A stretch of DNA of 64,000 nucleotides. Source: Mesorhizobium sp. M3A.F.Ca.ET.080.04.2.1. GTDB taxonomy: Bacteria; Pseudomonadota; Alphaproteobacteria; Rhizobiales; Rhizobiaceae. The translations under genes were made by a program, and so were the position numbers. The first letter of the stretch is position 1, and each line of letters begins with the position of its first letter. Location: positions 806,001-870,000 of the forward strand of contig NZ_CP034451.1 of NCBI RefSeq assembly GCF_003952525.1, in the 5' to 3' direction. Below the pieces are notes generated by a model. That model had not been told where the DNA came from, did no database searches, and saw only the letters and a program-made list of their open reading frames with translations. Shown here one piece after another: positions 11,607 to 20,119 of this stretch.

Positions 11607-11680
11607 TGGGGAATAGGTTAACGGTAGACCCACGGACTCTGACTCCGTTAGTCCTGGTTCGAATCCAGGTTCCCCAGCCA
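11607..11680 (+). tRNA. tRNA-Gln (anticodon CTG)
   Basis: A 74-base cloverleaf. The acceptor stem is TGGGGAA/TTCCCCA with encoded CCA at 11678-11680 and G as discriminator. The D-arm is GGTT...GACC. The anticodon arm ACGGA-CTCTGAC-TCCGT has anticodon CTG. The T-arm CCTGG-TTCGAAT-CCAGG has the invariant TTCGA. It reads CAG codons. Confidence 0.97.
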
Positions 11681-11776
11681 GAACTTTTCAACCGGAACCT
11701 CTATCCAAACCGAGATTGTTTGACGCCGGCTGGAACCCCAGCCCCTGGCGAAAGTTGGGTTGCAAAGGAGGTTCCG

Positions 11777-12097
11777 ATGAACGCGCGGACCGGGCGGACG
11801 CCTTCCGAGGACCGGGGAGATATCCAGGCCGGAGAAACCCGGGACAAGACGCCGGGCTTCGATCCGGCGGCAGCGCCTCAGGAGACCGATGCGGAGGCCG
11901 CAGATGTGGCAAGCCCCGCACGCCCCGCCGAGCGACGTGGGGCGGAGTTCACCAACCAGGCAAGCTTTGCCAACGCGATGCGGCCACTGGAGAGCGAGCC
12001 CACTCTGCAGCCGGGCAGGAACGGTCCCGTGCTGGTCATTGCCGCGCTCGTCGTCGTGGCTGCGGTCGCGTTCCTGTTGGCCGCAACGCTGGGGTGA
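11777..12097 (+). CDS. Hypothetical small protein with C-terminal membrane anchor
   Basis: 106 residues. The ATG at 11777 follows a near-perfect AAAGGAGG ribosome-binding site. The first 80 residues are hydrophilic and low in complexity, rich in Ala, Pro, Glu and Asp. The C-terminus is one hydrophobic helix (VLVIAALVVVAAVAFLLAA), making a tail-anchored membrane protein likely. No family recognised. It opens a run of small genes with stress-type promoters. Confidence 0.7.
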   Translation: MNARTGRTPSEDRGDIQAGETRDKTPGFDPAAAPQETDAEAADVASPARPAERRGAEFTNQASFANAMRPLESEPTLQPGRNGPVLVIAALVVVAAVAFLLAATLG

Positions 12098-12145
12098 CGC
12101 CGCTCGGGCATTTGGCGGTTGATGCAAGCACGCAGTCGCGACCGC

Positions 12146-12170
12146 GGAACATCGCTCCGACAAGCAGGTT
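12146..12170 (+). promoter_or_regulatory. EcfG-type stress promoter
   Basis: GGAAC (12146-12150), 17 bases, then GTT (12168-12170), matching the EcfG/RpoE2 consensus of alphaproteobacteria. It ends 24 bases before the start of the 49-residue gene at 12195. Activity is inferred. Confidence 0.65.
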
Positions 12171-12194
12171 TGACAGTGCAGGAGGTGAGTTTCG

Positions 12195-12344
12195 ATGCCG
12201 AGATTCAGAAAGCTGATTCGCTACCTTTGGCAATGGAAAGCACAACCGACGGCTGATCCGTCTCCTGTCGATGCAATCGTGCGCTTGTTGCGTGAGACCG
12301 ACCAGCAGCATGGGTCGCGCGGCGATGGAGACTTCCGCGGTTGA
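12195..12344 (+). CDS. Hypothetical 49-residue protein
   Basis: A very short gene with a strong GGAGGT ribosome-binding site nine bases before ATG. The sequence starts MPRFRKLIRYLWQWKAQP and continues with PVDAIVRLLRETDQQHG, a basic amphipathic N-terminus followed by a helical stretch. No family recognised. A GGAAC-N17-GTT stress promoter directly precedes it. The DUF983 gene starts within ten bases of its stop, suggesting a two-gene transcript. Confidence 0.6.
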   Translation: MPRFRKLIRYLWQWKAQPTADPSPVDAIVRLLRETDQQHGSRGDGDFRG

Positions 12345-12351
12345 TCGCGCG

Positions 12352-12795
12352 ATGAATGATCGTCCAGCCGAAAGCGACTATTCGCCAACGTCCAATCCGA
12401 TGATGACCGGCATTCGAGGCCTGTGCCCCAGGTGCCAGCAAGGCCATCTGTTCAGCGGCTATCTTACGCTGGCGCCGCGCTGCGAGGTTTGCGGCCTCGA
12501 CTATTCCTTCGCCGATCCAGCCGACGGACCGGCATTTTTCGCGATGACGATTGCTGCGGTACCCGCCCTGGCGTTCGGCGTCTGGTTCCAGACGACGTTC
12601 GGCCTGCCTCTGTGGGTCCATGCGGTCACGACCCTTCCGCTCACGGTACTTTGCTGCGTCGCTCTCCTTCGGCCGCTGAAGGGATGGCTGGTGTGCTCGC
12701 AATATTTCCACAAGGCCGAGGAAGGCTCGATAGACACCGAGTGGCACACGGCGCAGGCGCGCAAGGCTGGCGGACCAAGGCAAGAGAACATCTAG
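12352..12795 (+). CDS. DUF983 family membrane protein
   Basis: About 147 residues if started at MNDRPAESDY. Zinc-ribbon-like motifs CPRCQQGHLF and CEVCGLDY lie near residues 24 and 44, followed by two hydrophobic helices (about 62-80 and 86-105). This is the usual DUF983 layout in alphaproteobacteria, and the function is unknown. Upstream in-frame ATGs at 12310 and 12325 are possible; none has a convincing ribosome-binding site. It probably shares a transcript with the 49-residue gene upstream. Confidence 0.85.
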   Translation: MNDRPAESDYSPTSNPMMTGIRGLCPRCQQGHLFSGYLTLAPRCEVCGLDYSFADPADGPAFFAMTIAAVPALAFGVWFQTTFGLPLWVHAVTTLPLTVLCCVALLRPLKGWLVCSQYFHKAEEGSIDTEWHTAQARKAGGPRQENI

Positions 12796-12832
12796 CCGAC
12801 CGGCCTGGGAACCACCGGCGGTCCGGAAGTTG

Positions 12833-13063
12833 ATGCGGTTCCCATCGAAGAGCTGGAAAGTGGCGACGCGGCAGATCGACAAGGACAGGCACGAGCGGAC
12901 TTCGCTTGTGGCGCGCGAACTGCTCGAGGCGGAACGCCAGGCTCGCGAGGCAAAGACGGCACGGCTGCGCGAACAGCGCCTTGCCGCCCGGCCGCCGGCG
13001 GAAGCGCCCGCCAGCCCAGCGGCAAAGATAAGCGGCAAGCAGAAGACCTCCGACATCACCTGA
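12833..13063 (+). CDS. Hypothetical small charged protein
   Basis: 76 residues, strongly charged, with a predicted helix RTSLVARELLEAERQAREAKTA in the middle and an Ala/Pro-rich tail ending in KQKTSDIT. No family recognised. The start is uncertain: ATG at 12833 has no Shine-Dalgarno sequence. GGAAC-N16-GTT lies at 12808-12831, one base short of the spacing seen at the other stress promoters, so it is not counted. It overlaps the convergent VOC gene by eight bases. Confidence 0.5.
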   Translation: MRFPSKSWKVATRQIDKDRHERTSLVARELLEAERQAREAKTARLREQRLAARPPAEAPASPAAKISGKQKTSDIT

Positions 13064-13466
13064 TATGGCCCGAGCCGGGATACCCGTCCGGCAGGTGGCA
13101 GACCGCCTCGATGCGGTGGCCATCGGGATCGACGACGAAGGCGGCATAGTAGTCGCTATGGTATTCCGGCCGCAGGCCGGGAGGGCCGTCGTCACGCCCG
13201 CCAGCCGAAAGCGCAGCTTCGAAGAAGCGGTCGACCGCCTCGCGGGTCGGCGCGACGAAGGCGTAGTGGCTTTCCGGGGGCGGCAGGATCATCGGGCGCC
13301 CACCCACCTGATGGATGCTGAAATCGACGCCGCCTCCGCTCTCGTAGCTGCAACTGTCCTCGCTCACCTCGTCGGGAGCGATGCCGAGCGGCTCGAGGCA
13401 GGCGTCGTAGAACCGCTTCGAGCGTATCAGATCGGCCACCGCCAGAGAGATGTGATCGATCATCAT
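13056..13466 (-). CDS. VOC (glyoxalase/bleomycin-resistance) family protein
   Basis: About 136 residues with a single vicinal-oxygen-chelate fold. The start MMIDHISLAVADLIRSKRFYDA carries the first metal-ligand His, and YAAFVVDPDGHRIEAVCH carries the C-terminal Glu ligand. Proteins of this size are usually dioxygenase- or lyase-like enzymes acting as dimers, and the substrate is unknown. It lies 10 bases downstream of the 79-residue gene on the same strand and probably shares its stress promoter. Confidence 0.85.
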   Translation of the reverse strand: MMIDHISLAVADLIRSKRFYDACLEPLGIAPDEVSEDSCSYESGGGVDFSIHQVGGRPMILPPPESHYAFVAPTREAVDRFFEAALSAGGRDDGPPGLRPEYHSDYYAAFVVDPDGHRIEAVCHLPDGYPGSGHIR

Positions 13467-13476
13467 GGCGGAGCTT

Positions 13477-13716
13477 TCATTCTTCGACGGGAGCATGTCC
13501 CGGTTCAGTCCCGGGCTCGTCATAGATGTGTTCGTGGACGATCCCGAGGATCTGCAATCTCACCGTCTCGCGCGCTTCCGGCTGGATGAACGGCATGAGA
13601 AGATCGACGGTCTCCTCCACCCGTCGCGGCAGATCGGCGCTCGGGTCGGTCAAGTAGCTGCCATGCGCATAGATATTCTCGGTCAGCTTCTTGTTGAGGT
13701 CGGAAAAGAGTCCCAT
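13477..13716 (-). CDS. Hypothetical 79-residue protein
   Basis: Begins MGLFSDLNKKLTENIYAHGSYL, continues with a helical segment rich in acidic residues and ends in a Pro/Glu tail. No domain recognised. GGAG lies about twelve bases before the ATG. A GGAAC-N17-GTT stress promoter lies 27 bases upstream, so it probably belongs to the general stress regulon with the VOC gene behind it. Confidence 0.65.
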   Translation of the reverse strand: MGLFSDLNKKLTENIYAHGSYLTDPSADLPRRVEETVDLLMPFIQPEARETVRLQILGIVHEHIYDEPGTEPGHAPVEE

Positions 13717-13742
13717 GGCGCGTCACTCCATGCTGACGCCGG

Positions 13743-13767
13743 AACCGCCGGACCGGGAAATGGTTCC
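13743..13767 (-). promoter_or_regulatory. EcfG-type stress promoter
   Basis: Read on the minus strand: GGAAC (13767-13763), 17 bases, GTT (13745-13743). It points at the 79-residue gene whose start is at 13716. It lies back to back with a plus-strand copy at 13816-13840. Confidence 0.65.
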
Positions 13768-13815
13768 CGCGATGCATTCGCCATCCAGGGCAGGCGTTCC
13801 CGAATTTTCCTGAAC

Positions 13816-13840
13816 GGAACATTCGGGTCTGCCGCATGTT
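13816..13840 (+). promoter_or_regulatory. EcfG-type stress promoter
   Basis: GGAAC (13816-13820), 17 bases, GTT (13838-13840), followed after 46 bases by the start of the zinc alcohol dehydrogenase gene. Confidence 0.65.
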
Positions 13841-13886
13841 CGGGCCCGCACCTGCGCATCAACTTCAATCCGTAGGAAACAGCCCG

Positions 13887-15065
13887 ATGAAAGCGCTGAC
13901 ATGGCACGGCAAAGGCGACATACGCTGCGAGGAGGTCGCCGACCCGGCGATAGAGGACGACCGCGACATCATCATCAAGGTCACCTGCTGCGCCATCTGC
14001 GGCTCCGACCTGCATCTCATGGACGGCTATATGCCGACGATGATGTCCGGCGACGTGCTGGGACATGAGACCATGGGCGAAGTGGTCGAGGTGGGCCGCG
14101 CCCACAGCAAGTTCAGAAAAGGCGATCGCGTCGTCGTTCCATTCAACATCTCCTGCGGCGAATGCTGGTTCTGCCAGAACGGCCTGTTCTCGCTTTGCGA
14201 CCGGTCCAATCCCAATTCCGAGCAGGCCGCCAAGGTCATGGGCCAGTCGCCGGCCGGACTGTTCGGTTACTCGCATCTGACTGGCGGCTATTGGGGCGGA
14301 CAGGCAGAGTATCTGCGCGTGCCCTTCGCCGACGTCGGTCCGATCAAGGTGCCCGGCGGCATCGACGACGAGCAGGTGCTGTTCCTGTCCGACATCTTCC
14401 CGACCGGTTACATGGCGGCCGAGAACGCCAACATCCGCGATGGCGACACCGTTGCCATCTGGGGCTGCGGCCCGGTCGGGCAGTTCGCGATCCAGAGCGC
14501 GTGGATGCTGGGCGCCGGTCGCGTCATCGCCATCGACAAGGTGCCTGAGCGGCTTGCCATGGCGCGCGACCACGGCAGGGCCGAGACGCTCGATTTCAGC
14601 AGCTCGGACATCTATGACGATCTGATGGCCATGACCAACGGGCGTGGGCCGGACAGCTGCATCGACTGCGTCGGCACCGAAGCCGACGCCGGCGCGAGTT
14701 TCGATTCCATGCTGGATAAGGCGAAGGCGACCGTCTATCTCGGCACCGACAGGCCTCATGTCCTGCGTCAAGCGATCTACTGCTGCCGCAAGGGCGGCAC
14801 CATCTCGGTGCCCGGCGTCTATATCGGCCTTATCGATCACATCCCGTTCGGCGCCGCGATGAACAAGGGGCTGACCTTCCGCATGGGACAGACCCATACG
14901 CAGCGCTATCTCGAACCGCTGCTGCACAAGGTGCAGAGCGGCGATATCGATCCGTCATTCGTGATCACTCACCGCGCCGGCCTCGAAGCCGGTCCCGAAC
15001 TCTACAAGAAGTTCCGCGACAAAAAGGACGGCTGCATCAAGGTGGTGATGCGGCCAAACAGTTGA
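13887..15065 (+). CDS. Zinc-dependent alcohol dehydrogenase (formaldehyde dehydrogenase-like MDR)
   Basis: 392 residues of the medium-chain dehydrogenase family. The catalytic zinc ligands lie in [10 protein letters not shown] and [12 protein letters not shown]. The structural zinc loop is [16 protein letters not shown]. The NAD-binding Rossmann motif is [12 protein letters not shown]. The insert and length resemble the glutathione-independent formaldehyde dehydrogenase branch, so an aldehyde/alcohol detoxification role is plausible. The ATG at 13887 ([11 protein letters not shown]) follows AGGAAA and matches family N-termini. A stress promoter precedes it. Confidence 0.9.
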   Translation: MKALTWHGKGDIRCEEVADPAIEDDRDIIIKVTCCAICGSDLHLMDGYMPTMMSGDVLGHETMGEVVEVGRAHSKFRKGDRVVVPFNISCGECWFCQNGLFSLCDRSNPNSEQAAKVMGQSPAGLFGYSHLTGGYWGGQAEYLRVPFADVGPIKVPGGIDDEQVLFLSDIFPTGYMAAENANIRDGDTVAIWGCGPVGQFAIQSAWMLGAGRVIAIDKVPERLAMARDHGRAETLDFSSSDIYDDLMAMTNGRGPDSCIDCVGTEADAGASFDSMLDKAKATVYLGTDRPHVLRQAIYCCRKGGTISVPGVYIGLIDHIPFGAAMNKGLTFRMGQTHTQRYLEPLLHKVQSGDIDPSFVITHRAGLEAGPELYKKFRDKKDGCIKVVMRPNS

Positions 15066-15109
15066 GGTTCGGCGCCCCGGCTGGAACTCGCCTGGCGCTG
15101 CTGACGGTC

Positions 15110-15382
15110 TCAGCCGTTCCGGCTGCGCTCGACGAACTTGTTGAAGCGGCTTTTCCCACCGCGGCCTGCCTCGTCCTGGTGAAGGAAGGCGAGATCGTTT
15201 TCGTCGAAGATCCGGAAGAACTCGTCCCACTCGATGGGGTCGAGCGCCTCTTCAGGCTCGCCGAAGTCTATGCGCAGGATACCGCCCTCGCCTTTGGTGC
15301 GAACGACCGCGGGGTGGCCATCCCTTTCCTCCACCCATTTGCGGATTTCGTCGTGATTGGTGGTCGTCTTCGCCTCCGACAT
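15110..15382 (-). CDS. Conserved small acidic protein
   Basis: 90 residues, starting MSEAKTTTNHDEIRKWVEER and containing VRTKGEGGILRIDFGEPEE and WDEFFRIFDENDLAFLHQD. Proteins of this type occur in rhizobia, where automated annotation sometimes calls them 1,4-alpha-glucan branching protein. I see no branching-enzyme domain at this length and would not use that name. AAAGGGAAA precedes the ATG. A stress promoter lies 39 bases upstream. Confidence 0.7.
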   Translation of the reverse strand: MSEAKTTTNHDEIRKWVEERDGHPAVVRTKGEGGILRIDFGEPEEALDPIEWDEFFRIFDENDLAFLHQDEAGRGGKSRFNKFVERSRNG

Positions 15383-15420
15383 GAATTTCCCTTTCTCGCC
15401 ACTGGCCGATGAGCGGCCCT

Positions 15421-15445
15421 AACAGCGGGCAAAGGGCAATGTTCC
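15421..15445 (-). promoter_or_regulatory. EcfG-type stress promoter
   Basis: Minus strand: GGAAC (15445-15441), 17 bases, GTT (15423-15421), pointing at the gene starting at 15382. The next motif, at 15507 on the plus strand, is divergent from it. Confidence 0.65.
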
Positions 15446-15506
15446 CGAAGCAGGTCCAGGCCGAAGCCCTCTCTTTCGGGACCTTCAGGAACTTCATTGA
15501 AGGTAG

Positions 15507-15531
15507 GGAACAAAGCTTTTGCCCCGCAGTT
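15507..15531 (+). promoter_or_regulatory. EcfG-type stress promoter of the first sugar operon
   Basis: GGAAC (15507-15511), 17 bases, GTT (15529-15531). The start codon of the first epimerase gene is 36 bases further on. As the genes to 24505 overlap or nearly touch, this motif probably drives the whole operon. Confidence 0.7.
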
Positions 15532-15566
15532 CGGGGCGCCTATGCCAATTCCGCAAGGGAGTTCTC

Positions 15567-16673
15567 GTGAAACGCGTATTGGTTACGGGAGGCTGCGGCT
15601 TCATTGGCCGCCATGTCGCCCAGGAACTCGTCGAACATGGCTATGCAGTGCGCATCCTGGACGCGCTGCTGGAACAGGTGCATGGCGCCGATGCCGTCAC
15701 CATGCCGGCCGGAACGGAACTGATCAAGGGCGACGTGCGCGATCGCTCCGCTATGGCCGAGGTTGTTTCGGATGCCGACGCCGTCATCCATCTGGCGGCG
15801 GAAGTCGGCGTCGGCCAGTCCATGTACGAGATCGCCCGCTATGTCGCCACCAATGATCTCGGCACCGCGACGCTTCTTGAGGCTCTGATCAAGAAGCCGG
15901 TCGAACGGATTGTCGTCGCCTCGTCGATGAGCATCTACGGCGAAGGTCTCTACCAGACGCCGGACGGGCGGCGCATCGACGATGCGCGCCGCAGACCGGC
16001 CGATATCAAGAACGGCCGCTGGGATCTTTTGTCGGATGCGGGCGAAACGCTGTCGCCGATCCCGACCGACGAGGAGAAGCGGGCCGACCTCGCTTCCATC
16101 TATGCGCTCACGAAATATGCGCAGGAGCGTGCCGTTCTGATCTTCGGCCAGGCGTATGGCGTCGACGCGGTGGCGTTGCGGCTGTTCAATGTCTTCGGCG
16201 CCGGTCAGGCGCTCGCCAATCCCTATACCGGCGTGCTTGCGAATTTCGCCTCACGCCTGGCCAACGGCAAGCCGCCGACGATCTTCGAAGATGGCAGGCA
16301 AAAGCGCGACTTCGTCCATGTGCGCGACGTCGCGCGCGCCTTCCGGCTGGCCCTGGAGCAGCGCCATGCAGCCGGCCACGCCATCAACATCGGCAGCGGA
16401 CGCTCCTACACGATCAGCGAGGTCGCGCGGCTGCTTGCGGAAGCGATGGGCGTCCCGAAACGGCCGCCCGAAATTCTCGCCAAGGCTCGTTCCGGCGATA
16501 TCCGCAACTGTTTCGCAGACATTGCCAAGGCGCGCGAACTGCTCGGCTTCGAGCCCAACCATCGGCTGGAGAACTCGCTCGACGAGTTCGTGGCCTGGGT
16601 TCGCAACACCGTCGCCATCGATCGCGGCGCCGACATGCGGCGGGAACTGGAAGAGCGGGGTCTGGTGTCATGA
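15567..16673 (+). CDS. NAD-dependent sugar epimerase/dehydratase
   Basis: 368 residues of the extended short-chain dehydrogenase family. NAD binding is shown by VLVTGGCGFIGRH at the N-terminus. The catalytic site is shown by ASSMSIYGEG and the YALTK (YxxxK) motif. The GTG at 15567 is chosen because AAGGGAG precedes it. It probably acts on a nucleotide-activated sugar (epimerisation or dehydration), though the sugar is not readable. First gene of the glycan operon, with a stress promoter in front. Its stop overlaps the next ATG (ATGA). Confidence 0.88.
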   Translation: MKRVLVTGGCGFIGRHVAQELVEHGYAVRILDALLEQVHGADAVTMPAGTELIKGDVRDRSAMAEVVSDADAVIHLAAEVGVGQSMYEIARYVATNDLGTATLLEALIKKPVERIVVASSMSIYGEGLYQTPDGRRIDDARRRPADIKNGRWDLLSDAGETLSPIPTDEEKRADLASIYALTKYAQERAVLIFGQAYGVDAVALRLFNVFGAGQALANPYTGVLANFASRLANGKPPTIFEDGRQKRDFVHVRDVARAFRLALEQRHAAGHAINIGSGRSYTISEVARLLAEAMGVPKRPPEILAKARSGDIRNCFADIAKARELLGFEPNHRLENSLDEFVAWVRNTVAIDRGADMRRELEERGLVS

Positions 16674-17743
16674 ACCAGCAAAACCGCGAGCTTGGCAGGG
16701 GCCCGGTGGCGATCGTCGGCGGCAGCGGCTTCATCGGCTCGAACCTCGCCGACAGCCTGCTGTCGGATGGCGAGCCGGTGCTGGTCATCGACAATCTCAG
16801 CCGCCCGGGCGTCGAACAGAACCTGGAATGGCTGGCGCAAACACATGGCAGCCTCGTCAGCGTCGAAACCGTCGACATACGCGAGCCGGGCGCGCTGGTC
16901 ACGGCACTGGCGCCCGCGAAGGCCGTCTTCCATCTGGCCGCGCAAACGGCGGTGACCACGAGCCTGGTCGACCCAGCGGAAGACCTCGACATCAATCTCA
17001 AAGGCACGTTCAACGTGCTCGAAGCTGCGCGCCGCATTGGTGTTCCCGTCGTCTTCGCCAGCACCAACAAGGTCTATGGCAGCTTGCCGCAGATCGCGGT
17101 GCGGGAAGCCGACGATCGCTACGAACCTCGCGACGAGGCCATCCGCCTCAATGGCGTGGACGAGACGATCGGCCTCGACTTCTGCACCCCCTATGGCTGT
17201 TCCAAGGGCGCGGCGGATCAGTATGTGCTCGACTACGCCAAGTCCTACGGCCTGCCGACGGCGGTGCTGCGCATGAGCTGCATATACGGGCCGCACCAGT
17301 TCGGCACCGAGGACCAGGGCTGGGTGGCGCATTTCCTGCTCAGCGCGCTCAGCGGCCGGCCCATCACCGTCTATGGCGACGGCAAGCAGGTGCGCGACAT
17401 CCTGCATGTCTCCGATGCGGTTGCCGCCTATCGCGCCGTGCTGGCCGGGATCGAAGACCTCAAGGGCCAGGCGTTCAATCTGGGAGGCGGACCGCGTAAC
17501 GCAGTCAGCCTGCGCGGGTTGCTGGCCGAGATTGCAACCGTCACCGATTGCGACGTCACGCTCCGCCATGAACCGGAGCGCACCGGCGACCAGCCCTTCT
17601 TCGTTGCCGATACCCGCAAGATCGAGGCCGCGCTCGGCTGGAAGGCGCAGGTGCCGTGGCGCAAGGGTGTCGTCGATCTCGCCGGCTGGCTGCTGCGGCA
17701 CCGGCTGAAGCCACGCCCTGAAGCCGCGAGGTACGTCGCATGA
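16670..17743 (+). CDS. NAD-dependent epimerase, CDP-paratose 2-epimerase-like
   Basis: 357 residues, extended SDR. The dinucleotide motif is VAIVGGSGFIGSN. The active site lies in FASTNKVYG and YGCSKGAADQYVLDYA (YxxxK). The YGCSKG stretch and the CIYGPHQFGTEDQGWVAHF region are close to CDP-tyvelose/paratose 2-epimerases, so 2-epimerisation of a nucleotide sugar is the best guess. Start and stop overlap its neighbours by four bases, indicating translational coupling. Confidence 0.87.
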   Translation: MNQQNRELGRGPVAIVGGSGFIGSNLADSLLSDGEPVLVIDNLSRPGVEQNLEWLAQTHGSLVSVETVDIREPGALVTALAPAKAVFHLAAQTAVTTSLVDPAEDLDINLKGTFNVLEAARRIGVPVVFASTNKVYGSLPQIAVREADDRYEPRDEAIRLNGVDETIGLDFCTPYGCSKGAADQYVLDYAKSYGLPTAVLRMSCIYGPHQFGTEDQGWVAHFLLSALSGRPITVYGDGKQVRDILHVSDAVAAYRAVLAGIEDLKGQAFNLGGGPRNAVSLRGLLAEIATVTDCDVTLRHEPERTGDQPFFVADTRKIEAALGWKAQVPWRKGVVDLAGWLLRHRLKPRPEAARYVA

Positions 17744-19032
17744 GAGTGGCCCTGGTCAATCCCCACTGGACCTACGAGCACAGCATCTATTTCGGCTGCC
17801 GCCAGCCGCATCTGCCGCTGGAGCTGGGCTATGCCAAGGCCTTGCTGGAAGCAGCCGGGCACGACGTGCTGATGCTGGACGGGCAGTTGCAGGACCTCGA
17901 CAACGCAACGCTTGCCGAGCGTGCGGCGGCGTTTGGCCCGGACATGACCGTCGTGACCACGGCGCCGACTTACCTTTTCTGGCGCTGCGCCCCGCCCGAA
18001 CTGCGCGTGCCGGCGGAGTTCCTGGAAAGTCTAGCCGGACGCGGCGGCCGCACCGTCGCGGTCGGGCCGCACGCCTCGGCCACGCCGGCGCCCGCCTTGC
18101 GCAAGCTTGGAGTCGATGTCGTCGTGCGCGGCGAATGCGAGGAGGTGGTCGCCGAGCTTGCCGGGCAGAGCGACTGGAGCGCCGTTGCTCATACCGCGCG
18201 GCTCCTAGACGGCGAGCTGATAGCGACTGGCGGGGTGCATGCCAGCCGCTTTGTCGACCACCCGGCAGTCCACTGGCCGTCCGACTGGATCTCCGGTCAT
18301 GCGCATCATCACCACCGTTTCGATTCCAACCAGCGGGGAGCCGGAGCGGAAGTGGAGGCGTCGCGCGGCTGCCCCTACAATTGCAGCTTCTGCGCCAAGA
18401 TCGATTTTCGCGACGCCTACCGGCGCAGGAACCACGAGGCCGTGGTCGCCGAGATCGACGGCCTGATCGCGCAGGGCGTCGGCTACATCTATTTCATCGA
18501 CGAGATCTTCCTGCCGCAGAAGGCCCTGCTTGAAGCGCTGATCGAGCGCGAGGTGCAGTTCGGCGTCCAGACGCGCATCGATCTGTGGAAACCGGAGCTG
18601 CTGGAGTTGCTGGGCGCGGCCGGCTGCGTGTCGATCGAAGCAGGCCTGGAGAGCCTGACCGTCGAGGGTCGCGAAATGCTGGCCAAGCGCTGTCGCCTCG
18701 GTACAGAGGAACTGGCCGCGCTGCTGGTCGACGCTCGCCGCCATGTTCCTTTCGTCCAGGCCAATCTGATCGGCGTGGTCGAGGACGATCCGGCGCTGGT
18801 GGACTATTGGCGCAAGCACCTGATCGATCACGGTGTCTGGGCTAACGAGCCGGTGCCGCTCTATCCCTATCCGAGCTCTCCGAGCTATCGCGAATTATGG
18901 GGCGAGCCGGACGACTTCGCCTGGGAGCGTGCGCACGAGCACTATCTCGCCTCGTTTCGGACCTTCAGCGACATCCAGGACCAGCGCCCGCATGCGCTTG
19001 CCGAGTTGGAGTCTTCATGCTGCAGCCATTGA
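17740..19032 (+). CDS. B12-binding domain radical SAM protein
   Basis: 430 residues. The N-terminal half (about 1-190) looks like a cobalamin-binding Rossmann fold. The radical SAM core follows, with the CxxxCxxC cluster motif CPYNCSFC (C211, C215, C218) and FIDEIFLPQ. Such enzymes make carbon-carbon or carbon-phosphorus bonds, methylate unreactive carbons or rearrange sugars. From memory it resembles the NCBI family TIGR04295; this was not checked. Embedded in a sugar operon, it probably modifies a sugar or the assembled oligosaccharide. ATGA overlap with the gene upstream. Confidence 0.88.
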   Translation: MRVALVNPHWTYEHSIYFGCRQPHLPLELGYAKALLEAAGHDVLMLDGQLQDLDNATLAERAAAFGPDMTVVTTAPTYLFWRCAPPELRVPAEFLESLAGRGGRTVAVGPHASATPAPALRKLGVDVVVRGECEEVVAELAGQSDWSAVAHTARLLDGELIATGGVHASRFVDHPAVHWPSDWISGHAHHHHRFDSNQRGAGAEVEASRGCPYNCSFCAKIDFRDAYRRRNHEAVVAEIDGLIAQGVGYIYFIDEIFLPQKALLEALIEREVQFGVQTRIDLWKPELLELLGAAGCVSIEAGLESLTVEGREMLAKRCRLGTEELAALLVDARRHVPFVQANLIGVVEDDPALVDYWRKHLIDHGVWANEPVPLYPYPSSPSYRELWGEPDDFAWERAHEHYLASFRTFSDIQDQRPHALAELESSCCSH

Positions 19033-20117
19033 TCGATCGTCCCAAACGCATCCTGATGACCACCGATGCCGTGGGCGGGATCTGGCGCTATTCACTCGAC
19101 CTGGCGCGTGAGCTGGCGAGCCAAGGCATCAGCATCGTGCTTGCCGGCCTGGGGCCGGAACCGTGCGAGGAGCAGGCCCGCGAGGCGCAGTCCTTCACCA
19201 CGCTTGCATGGCTGAAGACCCCGCCGGACTGGATGACACATCGCGAGGACGATCTCGACCGGTTGCCTGGCGAATTGGGGCCGCTTGCGAGCGCCTACGC
19301 CGCCGATCTGGTCCATCTCAACGCTCCGGCGCAGGCCGCTGGGCTCGATCTGCCCTGCCCAGTCATCGCGGTCTCGCATTCCTGCGTGGTGACCTGGCTT
19401 CATGCGGTGCGCGGCAAAGCCGCGACCGGCGACTGGGGCTGGCAGAAGCGCCGCAACAGAGCGGGCTTCGATCGCGCCGACGCCGTGGTCGCTCCCAGCC
19501 GAAGCCACGCCGACATGCTGCAGGCCTGCTATGGACCGATTGCGCGGCTGAGCGTCGTCCACAACGGCGGCTTGCCCGGCCCGACGGCCGGGCACCGCGA
19601 GCCCTTCGTCTTTGCCGCGGCCCGCTGGTGGGACGAAGGCAAGAACGCTTTGGTGCTCGACGCGGCGGCCGCCCACTGCGACTGGCCGGTTTTTGCCGCC
19701 GGTCCGCTCAAAGGCCCTGATGGTCAGCGTGCGCATCTCGACAATTGCCTTTCGCTCGGCTCGATCGGTCATGCCGAAGTGCGCCGGCTGATGGGCCGGG
19801 CGGGCATTTTCGTGTCGCCGTCGCTTTATGAGCCTTTCGGGCTCGCCGCTTTGGAGGCTGCTTCGTCGGGGACGCCGCTGGTGCTTGCCGATATCGCGAC
19901 CTACCGCGAGATCTGGGACGGCGCGGCCGTGTTCTACGACAAGCGCGATGCGCATGCGCTTGCCGGATGCATCGCCAGCCTCGCCGGAGACAAGGGCATG
20001 CGCCGCCGGTTCGGCCGGCGTGCCGCGCGACGGGCAGGCAAGCTCTCGCTGCGGGCCCAGGCGGCAACGATGCGCGAGATCTACGATCAGGCGGCACTGG
20101 CCGTCGCAGGACGCTGA
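19017..20117 (+). CDS. Glycosyltransferase family 4 (GT-B)
   Basis: 366 residues. N-terminal MTTDAVGGIWRYSLDLARELA is the acceptor-side domain start typical of GT4. The donor site EPFGLAALEAASSGTPLVLAD contains the E-x7-E signature. It should transfer a sugar from a nucleotide donor to a growing glycan in the cytosol. The ATG at 19017 overlaps the radical SAM gene by 16 bases, with GGAG just upstream. Donor and acceptor are unknown. Confidence 0.88.
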   Translation: MLQPLIDRPKRILMTTDAVGGIWRYSLDLARELASQGISIVLAGLGPEPCEEQAREAQSFTTLAWLKTPPDWMTHREDDLDRLPGELGPLASAYAADLVHLNAPAQAAGLDLPCPVIAVSHSCVVTWLHAVRGKAATGDWGWQKRRNRAGFDRADAVVAPSRSHADMLQACYGPIARLSVVHNGGLPGPTAGHREPFVFAAARWWDEGKNALVLDAAAAHCDWPVFAAGPLKGPDGQRAHLDNCLSLGSIGHAEVRRLMGRAGIFVSPSLYEPFGLAALEAASSGTPLVLADIATYREIWDGAAVFYDKRDAHALAGCIASLAGDKGMRRRFGRRAARRAGKLSLRAQAATMREIYDQAALAVAGR

Positions 20118-20119
20118 CC

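Noticed and set aside
11694..11715. GGAAC followed by GTT upstream of the 11777 gene
   Set aside because: The spacing is 19 bases, outside the 17 seen at all accepted copies, so it was not counted as a stress promoter.
12808..12831. GGAAC-N16-GTT before the 12833 gene
   Set aside because: One base short, and it would place transcription start inside the proposed gene.
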